In this document: positions 1 to 8,328 of the stretch, in pieces
How the letters are laid out: each line of letters opens with the position of its first letter
Position numbering within the stretch: the first letter of the stretch is position 1
Assembly (NCBI RefSeq): GCF_001420595.1
Contig: NZ_LJIX01000006.1
Span: 809,361 to 873,360 of the forward strand
Source of the DNA: Cytobacillus solani
GTDB taxonomy: Bacteria; Bacillota; Bacilli; Bacillales; Cytobacillaceae
Length of the DNA stretch: 64,000 nt
Direction of reading: 5' to 3'
The notes under the pieces: generated by a model
What the model saw: only the letters and a program-made list of their open reading frames with translations
Told to the model about the DNA's origin: nothing
Databases searched by the model: none
Made by a program: the position numbers and the translations under genes

Positions 1-48
1 CGCCCTTTCACGGCGGTAACACGGGTTCGAATCCCGTAGGGGTCACCA
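1..48 (+). tRNA. tRNA-Glu (UUC), 5' part cut by window edge
   Basis: Anticodon arm CGCCCTTTCACGGCGG with anticodon TTC, then T arm ACGGGTTCGAATCCCGT and acceptor 3' strand ending in encoded CCA. The D arm and acceptor 5' strand lie before the window. First of fifteen tRNAs in one cluster. Confidence 0.93.
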
Positions 49-54
49 TTATTA

Positions 55-130
55 GGAGGATTAGCTCAGCTGGGAGAGCATCTGCCTTACAAGCAGAGGG
101 TCGGCGGTTCGATCCCGTCATCCTCCACCA
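55..130 (+). tRNA. tRNA-Val (UAC)
   Basis: Acceptor GGAGGAT pairs with ATCCTCC; anticodon loop CTTACAA carries TAC; T loop TTCGATC; CCA is encoded. It lies 6 nt after tRNA-Glu. Confidence 0.96.
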
Positions 131-166
131 TATTTACTTGATAGGTACATATGGAAATAAGATTAT

Positions 167-240
<74 letters not shown>

Positions 241-243
241 TCT

Positions 244-320
244 GGTCCGGTAGTTCAGTTGGTTAGAATGCCTGCCTGTCACGCAGGAGGTCGCGGGTTC
301 GAGTCCCGTCCGGACCGCCA
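244..320 (+). tRNA. tRNA-Asp (GUC)
   Basis: Acceptor GGTCCGG pairs with CCGGACC; anticodon GTC in loop CTGTCAC; discriminator G followed by encoded CCA. Confidence 0.96.
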
Positions 321-332
321 TTTTTATATAGT

Positions 333-408
333 GGCTCAGTAGCTCAGTCGGTAGAGCAAAGGACTGAAAATCCTTGTGTCGGCGGTTCGATTCCGTCCTG
401 AGCCACCA
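333..408 (+). tRNA. tRNA-Phe (GAA)
   Basis: Acceptor GGCTCAG pairs with CTGAGCC; anticodon GAA in loop CTGAAAA; CCA encoded. Confidence 0.96.
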
Positions 409-418
409 TTTATATTGT

Positions 419-491
<73 letters not shown>

Positions 492-507
492 TGTCTCACA
501 CTTTTTC

Positions 508-591
508 GGAGGGGTAGCGAAGTGGCTAAACGCGGCGGACTGTAAATCCGCTCCTTAGGGTTCGGCGGTTCGAATCCGTCCCCCTCCACCA
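508..591 (+). tRNA. tRNA-Tyr (GUA)
   Basis: Class II tRNA with a long variable arm; anticodon GTA in loop CTGTAAA; acceptor GGAGGGG pairs with CCCCTCC; CCA encoded. Confidence 0.95.
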
Positions 592-600
592 TTTATTTAT

Positions 601-674
601 AGGGGTATAGTTTAAAGGTAGAACTAAGGTCTCCAAAACCTTCAGTGTGGGTTCGATTCCTACTACCCCTGCCA
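601..674 (+). tRNA. tRNA-Trp (CCA)
   Basis: Acceptor AGGGGTA pairs with TACCCCT; anticodon CCA in loop CTCCAAA; discriminator G; 3' CCA encoded. Confidence 0.95.
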
Positions 675-682
675 TTATTTAT

Positions 683-759
683 GGCGGTTGTGGCGAAGTG
701 GTTAACGCATCGGATTGTGGTTCCGACATTCGTGGGTTCGATTCCCATCAGCCGCCCCA
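683..759 (+). tRNA. tRNA-His (GUG), copy 1
   Basis: Anticodon GTG in loop TTGTGGT. Includes the G-1 residue opposite C73. Acceptor GCGGTTG pairs with CAGCCGC. CCA encoded. Confidence 0.95.
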
Positions 760-787
760 TAATTTTATGAATGAATAAATTGATTAT

Positions 788-864
788 GGCGATTGTGGCG
801 AAGTGGTTAACGCATCGGATTGTGGTTCCGACACTCGTGGGTTCGATTCCCATCAGTCGCCCCA
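788..864 (+). tRNA. tRNA-His (GUG), copy 2
   Basis: Near-identical tandem copy of the preceding tRNA-His. Acceptor GCGATTG pairs with CAGTCGC, so the one acceptor-stem difference is a compensated G-C to A-T change. CCA encoded. Confidence 0.94.
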
Positions 865-914
865 TATTACGATTCACATAATCTACATTTGTTACATATA
901 ATATGAATAACTAT

Positions 915-989
915 TGGGCTATAGCCAAGCGGTAAGGCATCGCACTTTGACTGCGACATGCGTTGGTTCGAATCCAGCTAGCCCAGCCA
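915..989 (+). tRNA. tRNA-Gln (UUG)
   Basis: Acceptor TGGGCTA pairs with TAGCCCA; anticodon TTG in loop CTTTGAC; CCA encoded. Confidence 0.95.
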
Positions 990-993
990 TTTT

Positions 994-1068
994 GCGGAAG
1001 TAGTTCAGTGGTAGAACACCACCTTGCCAAGGTGGGGGTCGCGGGTTCGAATCCCGTCTTCCGCTCCA
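994..1068 (+). tRNA. tRNA-Gly (GCC)
   Basis: Acceptor GCGGAAG pairs with CTTCCGC; anticodon GCC in loop TTGCCAA; discriminator T then CCA. Confidence 0.95.
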
Positions 1069-1079
1069 ATTTATTTTAT

Positions 1080-1153
1080 GGCGGCATAGCCAAGTGGTAA
1101 GGCATGGGTCTGCAAAACCCTGATCACCGGTTCAAATCCGGTTGCCGCCTCCA
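1080..1153 (+). tRNA. tRNA-Cys (GCA)
   Basis: Acceptor GGCGGCA pairs with TGCCGCC; anticodon GCA in loop CTGCAAA; discriminator T then CCA. Confidence 0.95.
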
Positions 1154-1187
1154 TAATTTACTAATCATTAGCTTATGAAATAGATAC

Positions 1188-1273
1188 GCCGGGGTGGCGG
1201 AACTGGCAGACGCACAGGACTTAAAATCCTGCGGTAGGTGACTACCGTACCGGTTCGATTCCGGTCCTCGGCA
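1188..1273 (+). tRNA. tRNA-Leu (UAA)
   Basis: Class II tRNA; anticodon TAA in loop CTTAAAA; variable arm CGGTAGGTGACTACCG; acceptor GCCGGGG against CCTCGGC; CCA not encoded. Confidence 0.95.
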
Positions 1274-1296
1274 CTTTCCGAGAAATAATTTAATAT

Positions 1297-1378
1297 GCCG
1301 GTGTGGCGGAATTGGCAGACGCGCACGACTCAAAATCGTGTTCCTTCTGGAGTGTCGGTTCGACCCCGACCACCGGTA
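1297..1378 (+). tRNA. tRNA-Leu (CAA)
   Basis: Class II tRNA; anticodon CAA in loop CTCAAAA; acceptor GCCGGTG against CACCGGT with a G-T end pair; CCA not encoded. Last tRNA of the cluster. Confidence 0.95.
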
Positions 1379-1429
1379 TCAACATTTAGTAACAATCAGT
1401 AATTTTAACGTGAATAATATCGTCATATC

Positions 1430-1463
1430 AACCGTTTCTCACAATGTGGGGAACGGTTTTTTG
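1430..1463 (+). terminator. Intrinsic terminator of the tRNA cluster
   Basis: AACCGTT pairs with AACGGTT, extended by G-T and C-G pairs, followed by a T run. It follows the last tRNA by about 50 nt. Confidence 0.85.
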
Positions 1464-1643
1464 TGTTTATTTACTAGTGAATTTTGCTAAATCCACTGTT
1501 ATTAATAGTCGTATTATGAGCAAAAATCAGCGTCTTTTTTTAATATTAAGACCCATAAATTTGCACTTGCTTATAAAAAGTAATGATATACTGTAAATGT
1601 CCGGAAAATAAATGTAGGATAGTATTTTTCTAGGAGATTTGCT

Positions 1644-2333
1644 ATGAAATTAGATTGTTTGATTGTTGATGATGAGATTGCTTTAGCTGAAACAACTTGT
1701 GAATATTTTAATATGTTTGAGGTTAAAACAGCGTTTGTGACAAGTGCTGAGGAGTGCGAACGTTTTTTGGAGGAAAATGAGCCATCATTGATTCTCCTTG
1801 ATATAAATCTTGGAAGTTCTTCTGGATTTGATTTATGTAAAGAATTACGTAAATCAACGCAGATTCCTATTCTATTTATCAGTGCACGTTCTAGTGATGA
1901 CGATGTGCTGATTGCTCTAAATATAGGTGGAGACGATTACATTCAAAAGCCATATACATTAAGTATTTTACTGGCTAAAGTGAAAGCTGTATTAAAAAGA
2001 TATAGTGGCAGCATGAACAATTCGCAAGAAGTTTTAGCGTTTGGACAAATCCAAATGGATACGAAGCTTCATCGTGTCCGAGTAAATGGTGAGGATATTC
2101 AATTAAAAGCGATGGAATATAAACTTTTGTCTTATTTGGTGAATAATAAAAATCGAATTATTACAAAAGAAGAATTGTTTCAACATGTATGGGGAGATTC
2201 CTTTGTAGGTGATGGGACCCTTAATGTACATATTCGGCATTTACGAGAGAAAATTGAAGAGGATCCTAGGAATCCGCAATTTATTAAAACAGTTTGGGGA
2301 ACAGGGTATGTTTTAGAGGATATCAGTCAATGA
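1644..2333 (+). CDS. OmpR/PhoB-family response regulator
   Basis: A 229-residue two-component response regulator. Receiver domain at about 4-115 with acidic pocket D9-D10, phosphoacceptor D53 in LLDINLG, S80 and K102 in QKPY; winged-helix DNA-binding domain at about 130-226. The ATG is preceded by AGGAG at good spacing. The downstream kinase start overlaps the stop codon (ATGA), so the two are translationally coupled. The partner kinase would phosphorylate it, and the ABC transporter operon at 3.7 kb is the obvious target (inference). An 11-bp direct repeat before that operon is a candidate binding site. The exact subfamily and signal cannot be told from sequence. Confidence 0.95.
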   Translation: MKLDCLIVDDEIALAETTCEYFNMFEVKTAFVTSAEECERFLEENEPSLILLDINLGSSSGFDLCKELRKSTQIPILFISARSSDDDVLIALNIGGDDYIQKPYTLSILLAKVKAVLKRYSGSMNNSQEVLAFGQIQMDTKLHRVRVNGEDIQLKAMEYKLLSYLVNNKNRIITKEELFQHVWGDSFVGDGTLNVHIRHLREKIEEDPRNPQFIKTVWGTGYVLEDISQ

Positions 2334-3595
2334 GAATAAAATTGGCCATTGTCATGATACTGGCAGTTTTTGGTGCAGGAATTAGCATCTCCGTAGTAAT
2401 AATAAAGAATAAAAATATTTCAGAAGTGGATCTTGTAGCCATTAATGAAGTGGTTAAGATTGTTGAAAATAACTGGGGACATATTAACGAGGAAGCTTTT
2501 AACACCAGCAGCATAATACAACCATTCTCTATCGTAGATCATTTGGGAAATGTGATTTATCAAACACCAGGTAATCATTTTATCAATTTATACGAAGCAA
2601 TAAAAAATAGAGATACAGTTATAGACGTGGAGCAAAACGATAAGATTGTAGGGAAAATTATTATCCGTAATGAAGAACAAGAATTATTGCAGCAAATGAA
2701 AAATGAACTGATCGTATCTATCAGCTTGATATTTAGTCTATTAATGATGATTGGTATTTTATATCTTCTCTATATACATAGAAAGTTATTGAAACCATTT
2801 CAACAGCTGCAAAATTTTGCTGCGAATGTAGCTCGAGGCAATCTAGATCTGCCTTTAAATATAACACGGAACAATTACTTTGGTGCCTTCACGGAAAGTT
2901 TTGATTTAATGCGTGAGGAACTTCATGCTGCACGCCAAAGAGAGTATGAATCCAACCGCAGCAAGAAAGAGCTTGTAGCGACATTAAGTCATGATATTAA
3001 GACTCCTGTTGCTTCGATAAAAGCGGTTAGTGAATTGATGCTTATGCAAGTAAAAGATGAAAAGGTTATTAAGCAAGTGAATACCATTTATTCGAAAGCA
3101 GAGCAAATTAATTTACTTGTTACGGATATGTTTCACGCCACTCTAGAAGAACTGCAGCAGTTAAAATTAACAATAACCGAAGAATCGAGTGAAGTACTTG
3201 CTGGGATCATTGAAAATGCCAATTATGACAATCAAATCATCTATGAACCAATCCCGCCATGTCTAATTTTAATGGATGTCGTCCGTATGCAGCAGGTCAT
3301 AGACAATATTATAGGTAATTCATATAAGTATGCAGGAACAAGGGTTACAATTAAGTCTCAAATAAATCAGGGGTATCTCGAACTGCACATTCTAGACTTT
3401 GGACCAGGAATCAGTAAAGAAGAACTGCCACTCTTATTTAATAAATATTATCGTGGGAAAAATGTAGAAGGCAAGAATGGTTCAGGCCTTGGTCTTTATA
3501 TATCAAAGTACTTCATGGAAAACATGCAAGGACAAATTAGCTGTCACAACCGAAATGATGGTTTTACAGTCGTCTTGAAAATCAAGCTTGTTTAA
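2330..3595 (+). CDS. Sensor histidine kinase, two-pass membrane protein
   Basis: Partner of the upstream response regulator. I choose the ATG at 2330, overlapping the regulator stop and preceded by AGAGGA; the frame is open 36 nt further upstream. Length 421 residues. Order: TM1 at about 3-23, an extracytoplasmic loop of about 100 residues, TM2 (SLIFSLLMMIGILYLLY), HAMP linker, HisKA with H221 in LSHDIKTP, then HATPase with the N box NIIGNSYKY, G1 motif DFGPGIS and G2 motif GSGLGLYIS. The sizeable external loop argues against the short-loop, intramembrane-sensing BceS type even though an ABC transporter is adjacent. The ligand is unknown. Confidence 0.94.
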   Translation: MRIKLAIVMILAVFGAGISISVVIIKNKNISEVDLVAINEVVKIVENNWGHINEEAFNTSSIIQPFSIVDHLGNVIYQTPGNHFINLYEAIKNRDTVIDVEQNDKIVGKIIIRNEEQELLQQMKNELIVSISLIFSLLMMIGILYLLYIHRKLLKPFQQLQNFAANVARGNLDLPLNITRNNYFGAFTESFDLMREELHAARQREYESNRSKKELVATLSHDIKTPVASIKAVSELMLMQVKDEKVIKQVNTIYSKAEQINLLVTDMFHATLEELQQLKLTITEESSEVLAGIIENANYDNQIIYEPIPPCLILMDVVRMQQVIDNIIGNSYKYAGTRVTIKSQINQGYLELHILDFGPGISKEELPLLFNKYYRGKNVEGKNGSGLGLYISKYFMENMQGQISCHNRNDGFTVVLKIKLV

Positions 3596-3608
3596 AATTT
3601 TAGAATTA

Positions 3609-3630
3609 GTTAAGAATTGGTTAAAGATTT
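3609..3630 (+). promoter_or_regulatory. Candidate response-regulator operator: 11-bp direct repeat
   Basis: GTTAAGAATTG is followed directly by GTTAAAGATTT, two half-sites in direct orientation one helical turn apart, the arrangement typical of OmpR-family binding. A TATGCT hexamer at 3648 could be the -10 box. Assignment is inference. Confidence 0.45.
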
Positions 3631-3653
3631 ACTATGAATTTATTTTGTATGCT

Positions 3654-3685
3654 AAGACTGTAATCTACTTTACAGTCTTTTTTTT
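3654..3685 (+). terminator. Intrinsic terminator between kinase and ABC genes
   Basis: AAGACTGTAA pairs with TTACAGTCTT over a 6-nt loop, followed by eight T. It ends the regulator-kinase transcript and sits where the ABC transcript would begin. Confidence 0.8.
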
Positions 3686-3709
3686 ATAAAGGGAGAGTGC
3701 CAATCAATC

Positions 3710-4471
3710 GTGAAAAAGACCATTATTAAAACGGAGAAGCTGTGTAAAACCTTTTCTACCAGTGGAATACAGCAGCATGTATTAAAAAATCTAGATATCC
3801 ATTTAGTTGAAGAGGATTTTACGATCATAATGGGGAGTTCAGGGTCTGGGAAATCCACTTTACTTTACGCAATTAGCGGGATGGATAAACCAACATTAGG
3901 TGATATCGATTTTGCCGGAAAAAATTTATCAACATTAAACAATGATCAACTGGCAGTCTTTAGAAGAAATCACTGCGGCTTTGTCTTTCAGCAAATATAT
4001 TTACTAGACAATATGAGCGTACTTGACAATGTACTAGCAAGCGGTCTTTTAGTAAATAAAAATAAGCGTGAGCTTGTAAAGAAATCCAAAGAACTGCTAA
4101 AACAGGTAGGAATCGATGAAAGCTCATGGTTTAAATTTCCTGCTCAGCTTTCTGGTGGTGAGGCCCAGCGAGTCGGGATTGTTAGAGCATTAATTAACAG
4201 CCCGAAAATACTATTCGCAGATGAACCAACTGGTGCATTAAACTCAGCATCTAGTGAGCGCGTTTTAGATGTATTTACGAATGTAAATCGTAATGGGCAA
4301 AGCGTTGTCATGGTAACCCATGATATTCAAACAGCCTTGCGCGGAAATCGAATTCTATATTTACGAGATGGTGTTATTTGCGGTGACTTGCAGTTAGGTG
4401 CATACAGTGAGAAAGAGAATGATGAGCGTCAAGAAAAGCTAAAACATTTCCTTGCAGAAATGGGGTGGTAA
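3710..4471 (+). CDS. ABC transporter ATP-binding protein, MacB/LolD type
   Basis: A 253-residue ATPase energising the FtsX-type permease that follows. Walker A GSSGSGKST, Q-loop FVFQQ, signature LSGGEAQR, Walker B ILFADEPTGAL and switch histidine in MVTHD. The start is GTG with GGGAG upstream at a rather long spacing (about 14 nt). The stop lies immediately before the permease start. The family (LolD/MacB/BceA) usually drives mechanotransmission or peptide/antibiotic export rather than solute import. With the two-component genes it forms a likely stress-responsive unit, possibly antimicrobial-peptide related (inference). Confidence 0.93.
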   Translation: MKKTIIKTEKLCKTFSTSGIQQHVLKNLDIHLVEEDFTIIMGSSGSGKSTLLYAISGMDKPTLGDIDFAGKNLSTLNNDQLAVFRRNHCGFVFQQIYLLDNMSVLDNVLASGLLVNKNKRELVKKSKELLKQVGIDESSWFKFPAQLSGGEAQRVGIVRALINSPKILFADEPTGALNSASSERVLDVFTNVNRNGQSVVMVTHDIQTALRGNRILYLRDGVICGDLQLGAYSEKENDERQEKLKHFLAEMGW

Positions 4472-4472
4472 G

Positions 4473-6815
4473 TTGAATATTATGTATCTGGCTATGGCTA
4501 ATATTAGAAAAAGTAAATCTGCTGCGGCTTCCTTATTTATTTTTATTGTGGTTGCTGCGCTGCTTCTAAATATAGGTCTAATGGTTATTACGCAAATAAA
4601 TGCGTTTTTTGATAGGAAAGTTGAACAATTAAACGATCCTCATGTAACGATTATGATGAATCAAGCAAGCTATCATTCGAATTTTAGGGAATTTACAGCA
4701 AACCAGCCTGGGGTAACAGAAACAGAAGAAGAGAAGAGTATTAATATAGACATGGCTAAATTTATTTTTGGCGATGGTGAATTGTCTAGTAGTGTGATTA
4801 TTTTTAATGCAGATGCTAAACGAAGAATGGGACCGTTAAAGCTTGTTGAAAAACGAAAACCATCGAGTACGAATGAAATTTTTGTCCCATACAGTTTTAA
4901 GACAAGTGGGGGATATGAATTAGGTGATAACTTTACCATCACCTATCAAGACAAGAAATATGAATATCGAATTGGCGGATTCTTTGAAACAACGATGATG
5001 GGTACGAACAACATTGGCGTTATGAAATTTATGTTACCCGAACCTTCCTATCTAAAATTGGTAGACGAATTAGACCATCAATCTGAAGGTATGGTCTTAT
5101 CTGTTATGACGGAAGACCAAACTCAATCATCGAAGTTAAAAAATGATCTTATAAAAGAATTTCAGCAATCAACAGAAGAAACCAATTCTTATATTGAGGG
5201 ATTAGATGTTGAATTGGTGAAGAGTGTAAATACATTAACAATTAACATCGTAGCGACAATATTAGTAGCCTTTGCAGCCATTATCGTGCTTGTTTCCCTA
5301 ATTGTTATTAAATTCCGAGTTTCAAATAGCATTGAAGATGGAATGGCGAATATTGGAGTACTAAAAGCGATTGGCTATACAAGCAGGCAAATTCTAGCAT
5401 CAATTATTTTACAATTTATCTTAATTGCATTTAGTGCGAGTGTGGCAGGGATTGCGTTGTCATATATTCTAATGCCGTTCTTCGGAGGGATTATTTCATC
5501 CTTATCAGGATTAATCTGGCATCAAACAGTTGATATTATGATTAACTTAGTCAGTATTTTCCTTGTTACATTTTCTGTTGTAGTCGTTACATTACTATCG
5601 GCTATTCGAGTTCGAAGAATTCTTCCTGTTGCGGCACTTCGTGGGGGTATTCAAACTCACAGCTTTAGAAAAAACTACTTTCCTTTGGAGAAAGCAAAAG
5701 GGAGTCTACATTTCTTACTTGCTATTAAATCAATGCTGGCACATGCAAAACAAAATGTGATGATTCTTTTAATCATGATTGCATTAACTTTTGCTTCCAT
5801 CTTTTCAGTCGTTCTTTATTATAACATAGCGTCAGATAAAACGGCATTTGTTAACTTATTCGGTGCAGAACCAGCTAATATATATATAGCTGTTAAGCCA
5901 GATGCAGATACAAAAGGACTTTTGAGCAACATAGAGCAAATGGATCATGTAAGGAAAGTAAATATTTTCGACTTAATTGAAACAAGAATTGATGGGCAAA
6001 CTGTCTATACAAACGTTACTGATCATTATGACCAGTTAGAGAATAATATTGTCTATGAAGGGCGTCAGCCGAAGTTTGAAAATGAAATATCCATCTCCTG
6101 GGTTGTATCAAGTCAAATCAATAAAGGGATCGGGGATACGGTTGAAGTAGAATTTGGGAATGAAGCAGGCAGTTATTTAGTAACTGGCATCAGTCAATCC
6201 ATTGGTAATTCAGGTCAGGTAGCCGCATTAACAATGGGAGGAATGCAACAATTACGTTCAGATTATAAAGGGTCAACCCTTTATGTCTATCTAGACGGTA
6301 TATCAAACAATGACTTTATCAAAAATGTCCATGAACAGTATGGGGATATTATAATTGAAACATTAGATATCGATGAAAATATAGAGAGCCAAACAGGTAT
6401 GTATACAGCTGCCGTGTTTGCTGTCATGCTGATGGTTTTGGCAATTACCGTTTTAGTTGTTGTGATGATTCTGTACCTGGTTATTAAAACGATGATTATA
6501 AAGCGTAAAAAAGAGTTTGGTGTGATGAAAGCAATAGGCTATTCAACGATTCAGCTGATGAATCAAATATCAATCAGTTTTCTGCCTGTCATCATTACAG
6601 GAGTTGTCATTGGTGGGCTGCTTGGCTATTTTTTTACTAATCCTATGCTTTCCATATTACTTTCAAGTGCAGGGGTAAAACGGTTGGATTTTATCATTCA
6701 TGTACCTATTATTCTAATGATATGCGCAGGAATCTTTATTTTAGCTAACATTGTCTCAATGATTGTATCACGAAGAATAAAGAAGATTTCTGCTTACGGT
6801 TTAATTGCAGAATAG
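4473..6815 (+). CDS. FtsX-family ABC transporter permease
   Basis: About 780 residues. Architecture: TM1 near the N-terminus, a large extracytoplasmic domain (about 50-255), a first FtsX core of three TMs, a fourth TM, a second extracytoplasmic domain of about 190 residues, and a second FtsX core (VMKAIGYSTIQL). The two cores share the VLKAIGY/VMKAIGY cytoplasmic helix. I prefer TTG 4473, just after GGGGTGG; ATG 4482 is an alternative. It overlaps the ATPase end region closely, indicating coupling. Eight predicted TMs rather than the ten of BceB place it nearer to MacB/SalY-like permeases. Substrate unknown. Confidence 0.92.
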   Translation: MNIMYLAMANIRKSKSAAASLFIFIVVAALLLNIGLMVITQINAFFDRKVEQLNDPHVTIMMNQASYHSNFREFTANQPGVTETEEEKSINIDMAKFIFGDGELSSSVIIFNADAKRRMGPLKLVEKRKPSSTNEIFVPYSFKTSGGYELGDNFTITYQDKKYEYRIGGFFETTMMGTNNIGVMKFMLPEPSYLKLVDELDHQSEGMVLSVMTEDQTQSSKLKNDLIKEFQQSTEETNSYIEGLDVELVKSVNTLTINIVATILVAFAAIIVLVSLIVIKFRVSNSIEDGMANIGVLKAIGYTSRQILASIILQFILIAFSASVAGIALSYILMPFFGGIISSLSGLIWHQTVDIMINLVSIFLVTFSVVVVTLLSAIRVRRILPVAALRGGIQTHSFRKNYFPLEKAKGSLHFLLAIKSMLAHAKQNVMILLIMIALTFASIFSVVLYYNIASDKTAFVNLFGAEPANIYIAVKPDADTKGLLSNIEQMDHVRKVNIFDLIETRIDGQTVYTNVTDHYDQLENNIVYEGRQPKFENEISISWVVSSQINKGIGDTVEVEFGNEAGSYLVTGISQSIGNSGQVAALTMGGMQQLRSDYKGSTLYVYLDGISNNDFIKNVHEQYGDIIIETLDIDENIESQTGMYTAAVFAVMLMVLAITVLVVVMILYLVIKTMIIKRKKEFGVMKAIGYSTIQLMNQISISFLPVIITGVVIGGLLGYFFTNPMLSILLSSAGVKRLDFIIHVPIILMICAGIFILANIVSMIVSRRIKKISAYGLIAE

Positions 6816-6860
6816 AATGGATGGATGAACTTAGTAATTAAACTATTATTTTCAAAAGCG

Positions 6861-6898
6861 AAAACCACTTCCTAAAAAATAAGGGAAGTGGTTTTTTT
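6861..6898 (+). terminator. Intrinsic terminator after the ABC operon
   Basis: AAAACCACTTCC pairs perfectly with GGAAGTGGTTTT and is followed by T's. Confidence 0.9.
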
Positions 6899-7054
6899 AC
6901 CAAACCTATCGTAGCGTATACTCAACTAATAGAGGGAGTAAGAACTCTCTCTTTTTTTTTGTGTAAAAAAATTGCAGGATTGGCTAAACAAAGCAATATA
7001 TGTCAAAAAAAATGTGCTTTCTTTTGTTATCTTATTAGTAAGGAGGTTCATGGA

Positions 7055-7936
7055 ATGAGCTACAGTCCCATCATACAGAAATCAATTGAGTATATAGAAA
7101 TGAATTTACATGAAGAGCTATCTTTAGAACGTGTTGCTCAGTATGCAGGATTTTCAAAGTATCACTATCATCGTATTTTTCATAAGGAGGTTGGCGTGAC
7201 TGCTTCTGAATATATTCGATATAGAAGAATAGCTAACTCAGCAAATATGCTGCTTTATACGGATGAAAAGATCATCGATATTGCTCTCTATTATCGCTTT
7301 GAAACTCAAGAATCATTTACTCGTTCGTTTAAGAAGTTTTATCAATTGCCGCCAGGACACTATCGTAAAATGATGAGTAAATTGACTTTACAAAAGGAGG
7401 AAATTAGCTTGAAAAATGAACAGCTATTAAAAGGGTGGACATTAAGTGGTAGTCATCCATTTAACTATCAGATGGGAATTGATAGAGAAATCTTTCATAA
7501 AGGGAAGGCATCGGGATTCTTAAAGTCAGTTACCGTCCATTCTCAAGGTGAATTTGCAACTATGATGCAGGAGTTTAAGGCAGAGAAGTATCTTGGCAAA
7601 AGATTAAAGCTGTCAGGGTTTATAAAAACCCGAGATGTTGATGGATTCTGTGGATTTTGGATGCGTGTAGATGATTCTCTTGGGGATGTACTGCAATTTG
7701 ATAATATGAGTGATCGCCCAATTGTAGGCAATAATGAGTGGAATCATTATCACATTGTTCTGGATGTGCCAGACAATAGCGCAGTCATCGCATTTGGAGT
7801 TTTACTTTCAGGAAATGGGCAAGTGTGGATAGATGAATTAAAATTTGAGGAAGTTGATAAACAAATACCGACAACGAACATTGATTTTTCTTCTGACCTT
7901 TTAGATGAGCCTGTCAATTTATCATTTGAAGAATGA
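7055..7936 (+). CDS. AraC-family regulator with C-terminal carbohydrate-binding-like domain
   Basis: A 293-residue protein started at ATG 7055, 8 nt after AAGGAGG; upstream in-frame codons are probably untranslated. The two AraC helix-turn-helices are at the N-terminus (about 8-105: LERVAQYAGFSKYHYHR and FETQESFTRSFKKFY), unlike most family members where they are C-terminal. Residues about 125-275 are rich in beta strands and end in VWIDELKFEEV, which resembles the closing strand of jelly-roll/CBM-like domains. It therefore may sense a glycan or related ligand (inference). Two tiny membrane proteins follow on the same strand. Confidence 0.88.
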   Translation: MSYSPIIQKSIEYIEMNLHEELSLERVAQYAGFSKYHYHRIFHKEVGVTASEYIRYRRIANSANMLLYTDEKIIDIALYYRFETQESFTRSFKKFYQLPPGHYRKMMSKLTLQKEEISLKNEQLLKGWTLSGSHPFNYQMGIDREIFHKGKASGFLKSVTVHSQGEFATMMQEFKAEKYLGKRLKLSGFIKTRDVDGFCGFWMRVDDSLGDVLQFDNMSDRPIVGNNEWNHYHIVLDVPDNSAVIAFGVLLSGNGQVWIDELKFEEVDKQIPTTNIDFSSDLLDEPVNLSFEE

Positions 7937-7963
7937 TTAATAGTTTATGAAAGGAAGGATGGT

Positions 7964-8095
7964 ATGCTTAATTCAAAAAAACAAACGGTTGGAATTGTCA
8001 CGGGTATCGTATTTGCGGCAGCTATTATCGCTGGAAAGTTTTTTGCAGGCAATATGATTGCTCAGTTTTTAAAGGATTTCTTATCGATTGGGTGA
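7964..8095 (+). CDS. Small membrane protein, 43 residues
   Basis: ATG 7964 lies 5 nt after AAGGAAGG. The product begins with a short polar segment (MLNSKKQT), then one hydrophobic helix with a GIVTGIVFAAAIIAG core and a second weaker amphipathic stretch ending in LSIG. It is 27 nt downstream of the AraC gene on the same strand and probably co-transcribed. I do not recognise a family; it is too short for homology judgement by eye. The strong ribosome site and membrane character support a real gene. Confidence 0.6.
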   Translation: MLNSKKQTVGIVTGIVFAAAIIAGKFFAGNMIAQFLKDFLSIG

Positions 8096-8128
8096 CATGC
8101 AAATTTATCTTTTGAAGAGTGGGAGTAG

Positions 8129-8275
8129 ATGGGATTGAATTTTTTATTGGCTATAATGAAAAGCTTTTTACATCTTGGTGGGATCAAAATAGCAATGATC
8201 CTTTGTTTGGCTGCTGGAATTGTTTATTTAGTTAAGCAAAGGAAAAAAGGGAAGAATAGCTATTCTATACAATGA
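8129..8275 (+). CDS. Small membrane protein, 48 residues
   Basis: Open frame from ATG 8129 with GGGAG only 3 nt upstream, so the true start could be the internal ATG ten codons in. One TM helix (IAMILCLAAGIVYLV) followed by a basic tail KQRKKGK, giving a predicted N-out, C-in topology by the positive-inside rule. It forms a pair with the preceding 43-residue protein. Function unknown. Confidence 0.5.
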   Translation: MGLNFLLAIMKSFLHLGGIKIAMILCLAAGIVYLVKQRKKGKNSYSIQ

Positions 8276-8320
8276 GAAAAAATCAGCCTGTAGAAAGCAA
8301 TGTAGAAAATGCCTGGCTGA
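8276..8320 (-). terminator. Probable terminator of the ATPase gene
   Basis: Read on the minus strand TCAGCC pairs with GGCTGA across a 26-nt loop, followed by a T-rich run. It lies just past the ATPase stop. Confidence 0.5.
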
Positions 8321-8328
8321 ATGGGATG

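Noticed and set aside
593-1333. Minus-strand open frames of 94 and 69 codons across the tRNA cluster
   Set aside because: They are antisense to tRNA genes; the repeated MGRLMGIEPT phrases simply reflect the two tRNA-His copies.
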